Source: Sedimentisphaerales bacterium (GTDB lineage: Bacteria; Planctomycetota; Phycisphaerae; Sedimentisphaerales; Anaerobacaceae). From it: 64,000 bases of DNA. Shown piece after piece: positions 57,764 to 64,000 of this stretch; position 1 is the first letter of the stretch; every line of letters starts with the position of its first letter. The DNA is taken from the NCBI GenBank assembly GCA_016931715.1, contig JAFGEF010000017.1, positions 1 to 64,000 of the forward strand, given 5' to 3'. The notes under the pieces were generated by a model that was not told the DNA's origin, did not search any database, and worked only from the letters and a program-made list of their open reading frames with translations. Made by a program: the position numbers and the translations under genes.

Positions 57764-58312
57764 ATGCCGAACCAGGCGAGAGTAGTAAAAGTATTGGCAA
57801 TGCTTCTGGCTTCGATGACCATAGGCGCTATTGTATTGATGACAATGGGACATAATCCTCCTTCGGCGGGACCGTTTTCTTTATGGAGCTTTTACCGTCT
57901 GCCTCCGATAAGAGATGTGATATGCTCCAAAACATCGCAGTTAAGAGATCGCTGGAACTGGATCGAAATTTATTACAGCGGAACAAATTCCGGAAATATC
58001 GAGCAGCTTGCGGCTATTAACGGCCTTTCTAATTCACAGGATATAAATTGTCATTTCTGTATTTACAATGGTTTCGGCGGCAATGACGGCCAAATACAAC
58101 CCACAGAAAAATGGCAAAAGCAGCAATCCGCTCCAGGCTCAAATAAATGGAACGGAAGCGAGCAGGCTGTACGGATTTGCGTGGTAGCAGACGGAAGAAA
58201 CACACGTCCGACTGATTGCCAGATAAAAAGAATTCAGATATTGGTTGAGGAACTTTGCAGAACCTTCAATATCAAGCCGGAATCTGTTTTCTATCCCAAC
58301 GATTGGCGATAA
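57764..58312 (+). CDS. Membrane-anchored amidase_2/PGRP-like protein lacking zinc ligands
   Basis: 182 aa from ATG 57764, which has AGGGA 7 nt upstream. One N-terminal helix ('VVKVLAMLLASMTIGAIVLM'), then a domain with the layout of N-acetylmuramoyl-L-alanine amidase type 2. The first strand 'WNWIEIYYSGTNSGNIEQL' aligns with the usual 'W.yIvvHHSaT..Gna', 'CHFCIYNGFGGNDGQIQ' with 'YHfvI.nG.g..dG.I', and 'AVRICVVADGRNTRPTDCQ' with 'sigIclvGd....PT..Q'. The first metal His (HHS) is YYS, and the later GAH motif is absent. It may bind peptidoglycan without cutting it. The assignment is by pattern alignment from memory. Confidence 0.65.
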   Translation: MPNQARVVKVLAMLLASMTIGAIVLMTMGHNPPSAGPFSLWSFYRLPPIRDVICSKTSQLRDRWNWIEIYYSGTNSGNIEQLAAINGLSNSQDINCHFCIYNGFGGNDGQIQPTEKWQKQQSAPGSNKWNGSEQAVRICVVADGRNTRPTDCQIKRIQILVEELCRTFNIKPESVFYPNDWR

Positions 58313-58394
58313 TTGCCAAAAAAACATTTATTCCACTTGAAAAACCAATTCTGAAGTTCCCTGTTTGATAGAATTATTAATATTTACGATGAGT

Positions 58395-58581
58395 TCTGCA
58401 AAATTGAAGTTAGACATATATTGTATGAAGAAAATCAGTTTAAAAGATTTTCTTCATACAATCTGCCGCTTTGCTGTAACTGCTTATATATGAATAATTT
58501 AAGTTAATTGCTTAAGAAAGAAAAAATTAAACACAAGCAATTTTTTCTTTCTTAAAGTATGTCTAACTTCAATTTTGCAGA
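58395..58581 (+). repeat. Structured palindromic element B (187 bp)
   Basis: Perfect 24-bp outer arms at 58395-58418 and 58558-58581. Hairpin 1 is a perfect 16-bp stem (58421-58436 with 58446-58461, loop AGTTTAAAA). Hairpin 2 pairs TTAAGAAAGAAAAAATT with its complement (about 58512-58528 with 58539-58555). The linker between contains CCGCTTTGCTGTAACTGC. Homologous in layout and in the words CATATATT, AAGAAAATC, GCTTTG and AAAGTATG to element A at 7599-7774. Lies about 80 bp downstream of the amidase-like gene. Confidence 0.87.
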
Positions 58582-58596
58582 TTCCTTGTATTTACC

Positions 58597-58636
58597 AAAA
58601 AAAACTGGATGCGTATTTGTTTGAACACGCATCCAG
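58597..58636 (-). terminator. Intrinsic terminator on the - strand
   Basis: The 10-bp stem CTGGATGCGT (58605-58614) with ACGCATCCAG (58627-58636) is followed, on the - strand, by eight T (complement of A-run 58597-58604). It would end transcripts coming from the APC permease at 58992, leaving a roughly 350-nt 3' untranslated region. Confidence 0.7.
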
Positions 58637-58991
58637 CCGCTTAAAGGAGGGCGGTTATGTAAATAAATACGCCCGGTTTGCTTTTTCCACCTTTTTATTT
58701 CCCAACGTTTCTCTTTCTTATATACAAACGAGTTTTAGGAGGTCTATGTGTCAAATTTCTGAATAAACGCTTTAATGCCGATAAATTCTCCTCGATAATG
58801 AGCGAAACTGCTGTCTTCACTTCCGTATTTTCCTTCTTTCCCATATTCTTATTTCCCAAATTTTTCTACTTTCCTCACAGTTTCATATCATTGACAGAAA
58901 AGACGGACAGACAGCGGGATTTATTGCAGATTTTAAAAAATATTTTAAAAAAGTGAAAAAAAATGAATTGTATTAAAATAATTTGCTTATT
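58637..58991. other. Region without a supported gene
   Basis: 355 bp, AT-rich. It includes AAAGGAGGGCGGTTATGTAA (58632-58661 area), that is a good RBS followed by an ATG-TAA start-stop. The ORF 58678-58956 is Phe-rich and not credible. I see no other structure. Confidence 0.5.
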
Positions 58992-60335
58992 TTATGCAGT
59001 TTTTCGACGGAAAACGAATATCCAGATATAATACACCGGAATTCCTATCAGAATACTTCCAATGCTGAATATTGAAGGCATTTTCCATTGAATAAACGCA
59101 AATATAGTCATAAAAATAACCGTAACCAAATAAATTGCAGGTACTATGGGGTATCCGGGCACACGAAAAGGCCTTTCCAGATTCGGCTGACGCCATCTAA
59201 GCACATATACTGCTGCTATAAACAAAAGTGCAAAGATAGACAAACCTACTGCGGCATACTTATATAGACTCTGAAAAGGTGTAATGAAAAGAATTATAAT
59301 AGCACAAATACTTTGCGCAGCCATTGCATATACCGGAATATGCCCTTTCTGACTAATACGCCCTGCTATTGAAGGAAATAAACCATCTTTCGCCATAGCA
59401 TAATAAACACGCGGTCCTGTGATAATAAAGGCGCTTACGGTAGCCAAAAACGTCAATCCGAGCAGAACAGAAAAAACGCTTGAAATGCGAGATCCGAACA
59501 GGTTTGCAACTGCAAGTTGCGGCAGCTTTTCGGCGTTATCAAATCCAATATCGCTTATAGGAACTGCATATGCGAATACGAGGTTAATAGCTAAATATAA
59601 GGCAATAACAAGCCCGGTACCGATTAAAAGTGAACGCGGAAGAGTTTTTCCCGGATTTTTTACCTCACCGGCAAGATAACTTGCTGCGTTCCAGCCGCTA
59701 TAGGCAAATAATACATAAAACAATTGTGTCGCCGCTGTTGCAATATCGACATTACCGTCAGAATTGCTTTCTGCAATGTTTGCCAGTTTCCCATTACCGA
59801 AAATAAAAGCAGATATTGCTAAAATTACGAAAATGCCAAATTTGATTATAGTCGTAATATTTTGCGTTAAGGCAGAAAAACGATGACCGACGAGATTAGG
59901 TAATGTAATCGCTATTATTATTACAGCGGCTGATATCTTAAAAATTATATTTGCATTTGCACTCTCGCTCGATATAAAAGGATTTAAAAGGTACATTGAA
60001 GCGATATAACCTGCCACCGCTAATGGAGCTGAAAAGCCGAGAAAAAACGATGTCCAGCCAGAAAGAAATGCAGGCATCGGTCCGTATGCCTGGCGAAGAT
60101 ATACATATTCTCCACCTGCCCTGGGCAATGCAGCGGCAAGCTCCGCTACGCATAACGCGCCGCAGATAGCGAGCAATCCACCAAATACCCACAGTCCGAA
60201 AATAACAGTATAATTTCCAAGAGATGCCATCATATATCCGGGAGAGATTAAAATACCTGTTCCAATCATGCTTGCGATAACGACATATATAGAAGTTGAC
60301 AGACCAAATCCGCGTTTAAGTTCTTCTTCCTGCAT
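58992..60335 (-). CDS. APC-superfamily amino acid permease
   Basis: 447 aa with about twelve helices. The N-terminal 'GLSTSIYVVIASMIGTGILI' followed by 'SPGYMM' is the APC helix-1 substrate-binding motif (GsxIGtGIf). 'ALPRAGGEYVYLRQAYGPMPAF' and 'LFYVLFAYSGWNAASYLAGE' are typical of the LAT/APC group. It imports or exchanges amino acids; specificity is not readable. ATG 60335. Monocistronic, with a likely terminator at 58597-58636. Confidence 0.92.
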   Translation of the reverse strand: MQEEELKRGFGLSTSIYVVIASMIGTGILISPGYMMASLGNYTVIFGLWVFGGLLAICGALCVAELAAALPRAGGEYVYLRQAYGPMPAFLSGWTSFFLGFSAPLAVAGYIASMYLLNPFISSESANANIIFKISAAVIIIAITLPNLVGHRFSALTQNITTIIKFGIFVILAISAFIFGNGKLANIAESNSDGNVDIATAATQLFYVLFAYSGWNAASYLAGEVKNPGKTLPRSLLIGTGLVIALYLAINLVFAYAVPISDIGFDNAEKLPQLAVANLFGSRISSVFSVLLGLTFLATVSAFIITGPRVYYAMAKDGLFPSIAGRISQKGHIPVYAMAAQSICAIIILFITPFQSLYKYAAVGLSIFALLFIAAVYVLRWRQPNLERPFRVPGYPIVPAIYLVTVIFMTIFAFIQWKMPSIFSIGSILIGIPVYYIWIFVFRRKTA

Positions 60336-60467
60336 TCCATATACCCTTAAACAGAAGAAATATTTGTAGTTTTGAAAAGAACCGGTATCAATTTTTACTG
60401 CTCAAATTAGAGCTTAATATTTCCAGTACCGGCTATATAATCGCTTTATCTAAACATGCAGTCAAGA

Positions 60468-61244
60468 TTATTGTGCTGTTGTCACAGATGAAATTTCGAT
60501 TTTTTCGGGAGTTTTCTGCTCGCTCTGGCGTTTTTTAAGAGTCACTGTAACTCCTTCGAGCTGGACTGTTTCAAGATTAGGATTTGCAGTTATCGCATTA
60601 ATAAAGTCCCTGCCCACCTGGTCAATGTTATGAGCCAGGATAAGACCGCCCGGACGAACCAGAGGCATTAACTTGTTCAGATAGTCAAGATAACCCTCTT
60701 TATCAGCATCAAGAAACAGGATATCGATAGGCTCTTTCAGATTTTTAACTGTCTCATGAGCATCACCCATAACGAGCGTAACGATATTATCTACTCCCGC
60801 TCGTTTGAAGTTCTCCCGCGCAAGCGAAGCTCTGCCTTCGTCAATATCGTGTGTGATAAGCTTGCCGCCTGTTGCCTTCAGAGCCAGACAGAACCATATT
60901 CCGGAATAGCCGTTCGATGTCCCAATTTCGATGACATTTTGCGCATTTGTGGTTTCAGCAAGCATGCGCAGGATTCTGCCATCTAATGTTGGAACATTCA
61001 TCATTCCAGAACTCTGATTTCGATACATATCATCAAGCACACCGAGAATTTTCTTTTCCTGCTCGTTTAGCGGAATAGATGACTGCGGCGAAGTTAAAAC
61101 GCCCCTGCCTCTTGCACCGCCTCTTTGCATACCTGTTCCGAAATTACCACCACCGCCGCGACCCATCCTTTGAGCCGAAAGGCTCTGAGCCAATGTCAGC
61201 AGCAAAGCGACTGTCGCCACTAATAAAAATATTTTTCTGACCAT
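60468..61244 (-). CDS. Secreted class I O-methyltransferase (COMT-like)
   Basis: 258 aa from ATG 61244, with AAGGAG 6 nt upstream; GTG 61259 is rejected because the RBS lies inside that extension. The signal peptide 'IFLLVATVALLLTLAQSLSA' is followed by a Gly/Arg-rich segment ('RMGRGGGGNFGTGMQRGGAR'). Then a Methyltransf_3/24-type domain: motif I 'VIEIGTSNGYSGIW', 'LITHDIDEGRASLARENFKR', metal/SAM motif 'ILFLDADKEGYLDYL' and 'RPGGLILAHNI'. Bacterial relatives are usually cytosolic. Export plus the RGG-like linker is unusual and parallels the GH51 protein. Confidence 0.87.
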   Translation of the reverse strand: MVRKIFLLVATVALLLTLAQSLSAQRMGRGGGGNFGTGMQRGGARGRGVLTSPQSSIPLNEQEKKILGVLDDMYRNQSSGMMNVPTLDGRILRMLAETTNAQNVIEIGTSNGYSGIWFCLALKATGGKLITHDIDEGRASLARENFKRAGVDNIVTLVMGDAHETVKNLKEPIDILFLDADKEGYLDYLNKLMPLVRPGGLILAHNIDQVGRDFINAITANPNLETVQLEGVTVTLKKRQSEQKTPEKIEISSVTTAQ

Positions 61245-61698
61245 CTTCAACTCCTTCACAAAATGTTTTACTAAAATTTGTTATATAATTTCTTTACGTA
61301 TTAATCATAACAAATGTGCGAATCAATTTATATTAAAGTTTGCCTTATTGCAGAACATAATCATCAATAAGAAAGACGGACAAGCAAAAAGATTTATTAC
61401 ATAATTATGGATAATAATAAAAATCATGCACAGATATTAAATTGTTGATTCAGACACATTTTTTCTCTTGCTTGCCCGGCAGCCGAGTTGTATATTGCAT
61501 GTTGCGACGTACTCCATGATTTTCGAGCCGGCATTTAAGGCTCTCAGGTGTGTTCGTGTTTGCGTTACACCGGCAATGACGGAGTCCAGTTAGCAAAGCT
61601 AACTGTCCGCCATAGCCTTGTCGACGGTGGATGTACTTTTATCAGGCTGAAGGATGAAAACAAACTGCTAAATAGTTATACAGAAATTATAGAATAAT
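61245..61698. other. Intergenic region with repeat fragments
   Basis: About 450 bp with no supported gene. It includes a 'GGCAATGACGGAGTCC' repeat fragment near 61573 and a palindrome CAGTTAGC-aaa-GCTAACTG at about 61582-61600. Promoters for the flanking divergent genes must lie here. Confidence 0.5.
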
Positions 61699-62001
61699 AT
61701 GTTGAAAGGCAATATGAAAAGAAAAACGGACAACCAGCAATCTCTACTTTCCTTACCAAATATTGGAGAAGAAATGGCTCGATGCCTTCATCAGGCCGGC
61801 ATCACCACTGCTCATGAATTAGCTAAAATCGGAAGTGTGGAAGCGGCTGTACTTGTGAATCCATATAAGCGATCCGGCCCTGTCTGCAGGAGTGCACTAT
61901 GTGCGATTGAAGGCGCCATTCGCGGCGTACGCTGGCACTCTATCCCCAAGTCAGAACGTGATGAATTGTGGAATAAATATCAACTGCGAATTAAGGGGTA
62001 A
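61699..62001 (+). CDS. TfoX/Sxy C-terminal domain-like protein
   Basis: 100 aa (95 if ATG 61714, which has GAAAGG just upstream, is used). The helix-hairpin-helix core 'SLPNIGEEMARCLHQAGITT' with 'HELAKIGSVEAAVLV' and 'CRSALCAIEGAIRGVRWHSI' and 'PKSERDELW' matches the TfoX_C domain. In Proteobacteria TfoX/Sxy is tied to competence regulation. Standalone C-terminal domains like this have no defined role. Flanked on both sides by repeat-rich noncoding DNA. Confidence 0.85.
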   Translation: MLKGNMKRKTDNQQSLLSLPNIGEEMARCLHQAGITTAHELAKIGSVEAAVLVNPYKRSGPVCRSALCAIEGAIRGVRWHSIPKSERDELWNKYQLRIKG

Positions 62002-62576
62002 ATTCGGGAATACATAGCTATCCAGTACATTTTAGATATTCAAAACCAAATAAACTTTATTTAACCACGACTCGACTGAGCTCGTCGAAGTCAGATTAAC
62101 GCCTATTTACACAGATAATTCATAATCACGACACTGTCATTCTCGCGCAGAGCATGCCCTGAGCGAAGCCGAATGGGCGGGAATCCATTTAAAAAGCAAT
62201 TCAAAACCACAAATGAACACGAATAAACACAAATAAAGATGTCATTGCGAACGAAGTGCGGCAATCTTCAAATTATTTTTTCGACACAGATTAACAGGAT
62301 TTACACGGATTTTTAATATTATTTTCTTTTTAATGTCATTCTGAGTGCAACGAAGAATCTATTTAAAAAAGAACTTCAATTTCTACTGTCTCCAGTATTT
62401 CCCTTGGGGATGGCCAAGCCACTGTGTTCTGTATTCTTCGTTTAGACTGGATAACAGGCTAAACAGGAATTATTTAGATACAAAATAACTTCATACTTGA
62501 CATAATCACACATCAATTATACCTTTTTAGAATGTTATATGAAAACCATTGAATAATATGATAGGCAAGAATTAGA
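62002..62576. repeat. Cluster of degenerate interspersed repeats
   Basis: 575 bp with pieces of at least five repeat types seen elsewhere: 'TGTCATTCTCGCGCAGAG...GCGGGAATCCA' (62145-62190), 'CACAAATGAACACGAATAAACAC' in short form (62209-62237), 'GTCATTGCGAACGAAGTGCGG' in part (62250-62272), 'ACACAGATTAACAGGATTTAC' in part (62284-62312), 'GTCATTCTGAGTGCAACGAAG' in part (62335-62360), and 'GGATAACAGGCTAAACAGG' (62450-62468). It looks like an insertion hot spot directly upstream of the SIR2-like gene. Confidence 0.65.
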
Positions 62577-63701
62577 ATGACGAATAAGAAGACATGTCTC
62601 ATTATCGGAGCTGGAGCTACATTTGCCGATGCAAATAAAAAAGGCTTTAGGTATGAACTCCCCCCTTTAGATAAGAACTTTTTTTGGAATCACCATATTT
62701 CATATTCGTATTCAAAGGCGAAAGATGGTAAAACATACAAAGCAAGTGGCTGGAATAGCTTTATTATGTATGACCTCAATAACTACTTTAGAAAGAAATA
62801 TGGCTATGACATATACACAAAAGATTCTCCAAATGATTCTTTAGAAAAAGTACTAAGAAATCTTTATACCGACATTTTTATCGCCGAGTCCACTAAGGAA
62901 GCCGAAGAATTGTTGGTTGGATTAATGACTCTACTAAACAATCTTATTTCCACATCAACGGCCAGAATAAAATTATCAATGAGGAACAAATTAATCAGAA
63001 TTATTAATAAGCTCATAAATGATTGTAAGTCGCAAGAAGACCTCACTATAATATCATATAATTTTGATTTGCAAGTTGAGAAATCATTGCATTACATAGC
63101 GAGTGTGTACCCAAGATTCAAGTCTTATTTTGATTTCCCAAATTGTTATTGTCTACCATCAAATAGTTATAAACTGACAGCACCTAAAAATGATAACTCC
63201 AAAATCTTTGATTCAGGCAAACAAGATACTCGTAAATTAAAAAGTATCAAAATACTAAAGCCGCATGGTTCACTGAATTGGTTTAGCCTTTATCCAGCGA
63301 AAAGTTCTTTACTTACACACATTATTAAATCTAAAAACATTATGATTTCAAGGCGGGTATTGCTTACCAAAAACTTAACATTCCAGGGAGAAAAAACCTT
63401 TCCTGTTGTCATACCACCACTCGTTAACAAAGGAACGTTTATAAGAAGCACAGTAATTAATAACGTTTGGAATAAAATGCGAAACGAGTTGAAAAAGTGT
63501 TCACGTTTGGTCGTATACGGATATTCTTGTCCTGAAGCTGATACAGAATCTTTTAATTTGTTGTCTCAGGTTTTTACAGAATCGCGATTGATCAAGGAGT
63601 TAGACATTATAAATCCAGATCCATCGATAATTACCAGATTGCAGGATGCTGTTAGATCGCCTATTATTCACTATTATAAAAACGCAGATAACTATGCATA
63701 G
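62577..63701 (+). CDS. SIR2-like domain protein, possible NADase/defence gene
   Basis: 374 aa, AT-rich compared with its neighbours. N-terminal 'KTCLIIGAGATFADA' matches the SIR2 GAGxS nucleotide-binding loop. 'DLTIISYNFDLQVEKSL' matches the (T)xNyD block, 'IKILKPHGSLNW' carries the catalytic-type His (PHGS), and 'CSRLVVYGYSCPEADTESF' matches the 'l.viGyS..D' block. Such SIR2_2-type proteins hydrolyse NAD+ in several antiphage systems. No partner gene is visible immediately downstream, where the next gene is on the opposite strand, so it would act alone. It is preceded by a repeat cluster and followed by a small hairpin (ACCATC...GATGGT, about 63720-63741). Confidence 0.82.
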   Translation: MTNKKTCLIIGAGATFADANKKGFRYELPPLDKNFFWNHHISYSYSKAKDGKTYKASGWNSFIMYDLNNYFRKKYGYDIYTKDSPNDSLEKVLRNLYTDIFIAESTKEAEELLVGLMTLLNNLISTSTARIKLSMRNKLIRIINKLINDCKSQEDLTIISYNFDLQVEKSLHYIASVYPRFKSYFDFPNCYCLPSNSYKLTAPKNDNSKIFDSGKQDTRKLKSIKILKPHGSLNWFSLYPAKSSLLTHIIKSKNIMISRRVLLTKNLTFQGEKTFPVVIPPLVNKGTFIRSTVINNVWNKMRNELKKCSRLVVYGYSCPEADTESFNLLSQVFTESRLIKELDIINPDPSIITRLQDAVRSPIIHYYKNADNYA

Positions 63702-63794
63702 AGGTGAGAAAACACGAACTACCATCTATTAATGGATGGTAATGGTACATAGAAAATAGTAACTGCTTACTATAAAGTCCATTTACTCAAAAAA

Positions 63795-63828
63795 AGGTGA
63801 GCTGCAACATTGTGATGCAGCCGCACCT
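63795..63828 (-). terminator. Intrinsic terminator on the - strand
   Basis: On the - strand, AGGTGcgGCTGCA-loop-TGCAGCtCACCT is followed by a run of T (complement of A-run 63789-63795). Good stem plus T tract, about 95 bp downstream of the - strand gene ending at 63924. Confidence 0.8.
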
Positions 63829-63923
63829 GAATTTATTTATCGATAAATTTTTGTATTCTTTAATTTATACAACTATTTTAAAATCCGTTGTGCGAACCAA
63901 TAGAGACTGTTCTTCGGCGATTT

Positions 63924-64000
63924 TTAAAACCGCATGAAGAAATCCCAGGTTTCTTTTGCAATCCAGTTTACATTTGATCCGGGGTCTTTTTCGTTATTTG
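63924..64000 (-). CDS. C-terminal end of probable secreted esterase/hydrolase (continues beyond window)
   Basis: On the - strand the frame is open from the window edge and reads 'NNEKDPGSNVNWIAKETWDF' then 'FMRF' and stop. The ending '(D/N)...A.e..W.FF.rf' is typical of alpha/beta-hydrolase esterases such as feruloyl-esterase or PHB-depolymerase-like proteins. The good terminator downstream supports a real gene. Only about 25 codons are visible, so the family is a suggestion. Confidence 0.55.
   Translation of the reverse strand, partial: NNEKDPGSNVNWIAKETWDFFMRF

Noticed and set aside
58678-58956. 92-aa Phe-rich ORF
   Set aside because: Composition reflects AT-rich DNA; no RBS and no recognisable domain.
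1-64000. tRNA and rRNA genes
   Set aside because: I looked for T-loop GTTCGANTC patterns with matching acceptor stems and for rRNA-like blocks and found none. This was by eye; tRNAscan-SE or Infernal would be decisive.

Overview
The window (about 42% GC by eye) looks like a chromosomal segment of a Gram-negative, strictly bacterial genome, most plausibly Planctomycetota, class Phycisphaerae (Sedimentisphaerales-like). The reasons are an LpxB lipid-A gene, a VPAPGA-type PEP-CTERM exosortase substrate, a DUF4954 beta-helix protein, membrane-anchored internalin-like LRR proteins, a secreted GH51 arabinofuranosidase, secreted methyltransferase-like proteins, and many interspersed palindromic repeats. 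The taxon is an inference from gene content; there is no rRNA and I found no tRNA.

Layout. 1-9.2 kb: the tail of an SMP-30/NHL-type protein, a divergent chorismate synthase, a coiled-coil protein, lpxB, a DMT exporter, an exported oligoendopeptidase F, and a LolD/MacB-type ABC pair split by a structured repeat (element A). 9.3-16 kb: an LRR protein, a GH51 arabinofuranosidase that appears to have lost part of its C-terminal domain, convergent dusB, a PEP-CTERM protein and a secreted hypothetical. 16.3-27.2 kb: an envelope-lipid and housekeeping run on the + strand: a PgpA-UppP fusion, two hypotheticals, purA, uppS, cdsA, phoH, pgpH-like 7TM-HD, ybeY, corC-like, recO. UppS makes undecaprenyl-PP, UppP recycles it, CdsA makes CDP-diacylglycerol and PgpA makes phosphatidylglycerol. 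27.2-31.6 kb: a sulfur module on the - strand (SulP, two YeeE/PmpAB-type half transporters, a CstB-like MBL-rhodanese) with an upstream palindrome. 31.8-40.6 kb: a - strand run of hisC, hisB, ispF, [GxxExxY + DUF5655/nuclease-like island], cysS, ruvC, ruvA, ruvB, glycosyltransferase. 41-47.7 kb: a secreted protein with three tandem methyltransferase domains, a Tat lipoprotein phosphoesterase, and purL carrying an in-frame palindromic insertion. 47.7-50.8 kb: three tandem LRR paralogues. 51-57.3 kb: an M16 peptidase, four 23-bp iterons with a short ORF, a PpiC lipoprotein, and nagB with DUF4954. 57.6-64 kb: a degenerate amidase-like protein, element B, an APC permease, a secreted O-methyltransferase, a TfoX-C protein, a repeat cluster, a SIR2-like protein and the tail of a probable esterase.

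The most notable observations concern repeats. (1) A family of roughly 180-bp elements (A at 7.6 kb, B at 58.4 kb, a deleted copy C at 30.2 kb) shares one architecture: perfect 24-25 bp outer arms, two internal perfect hairpins and a conserved GCTTTG linker. The arms differ between copies by compensating changes. (2) A 54-bp palindromic insertion in purL has an exact 6-bp duplication and adds 18 residues without breaking the frame. (3) A GxxExxY gene and a decayed GxxExxY remnant both sit next to the same 'acacggattaacac' repeat inside housekeeping operons. (4) Four iterons occur at exactly 23-bp spacing. Notable proteins are the PgpA-UppP fusion, the triple methyltransferase, a chorismate synthase lacking the GESHG signature, and a YbeY whose third zinc histidine is aspartate.
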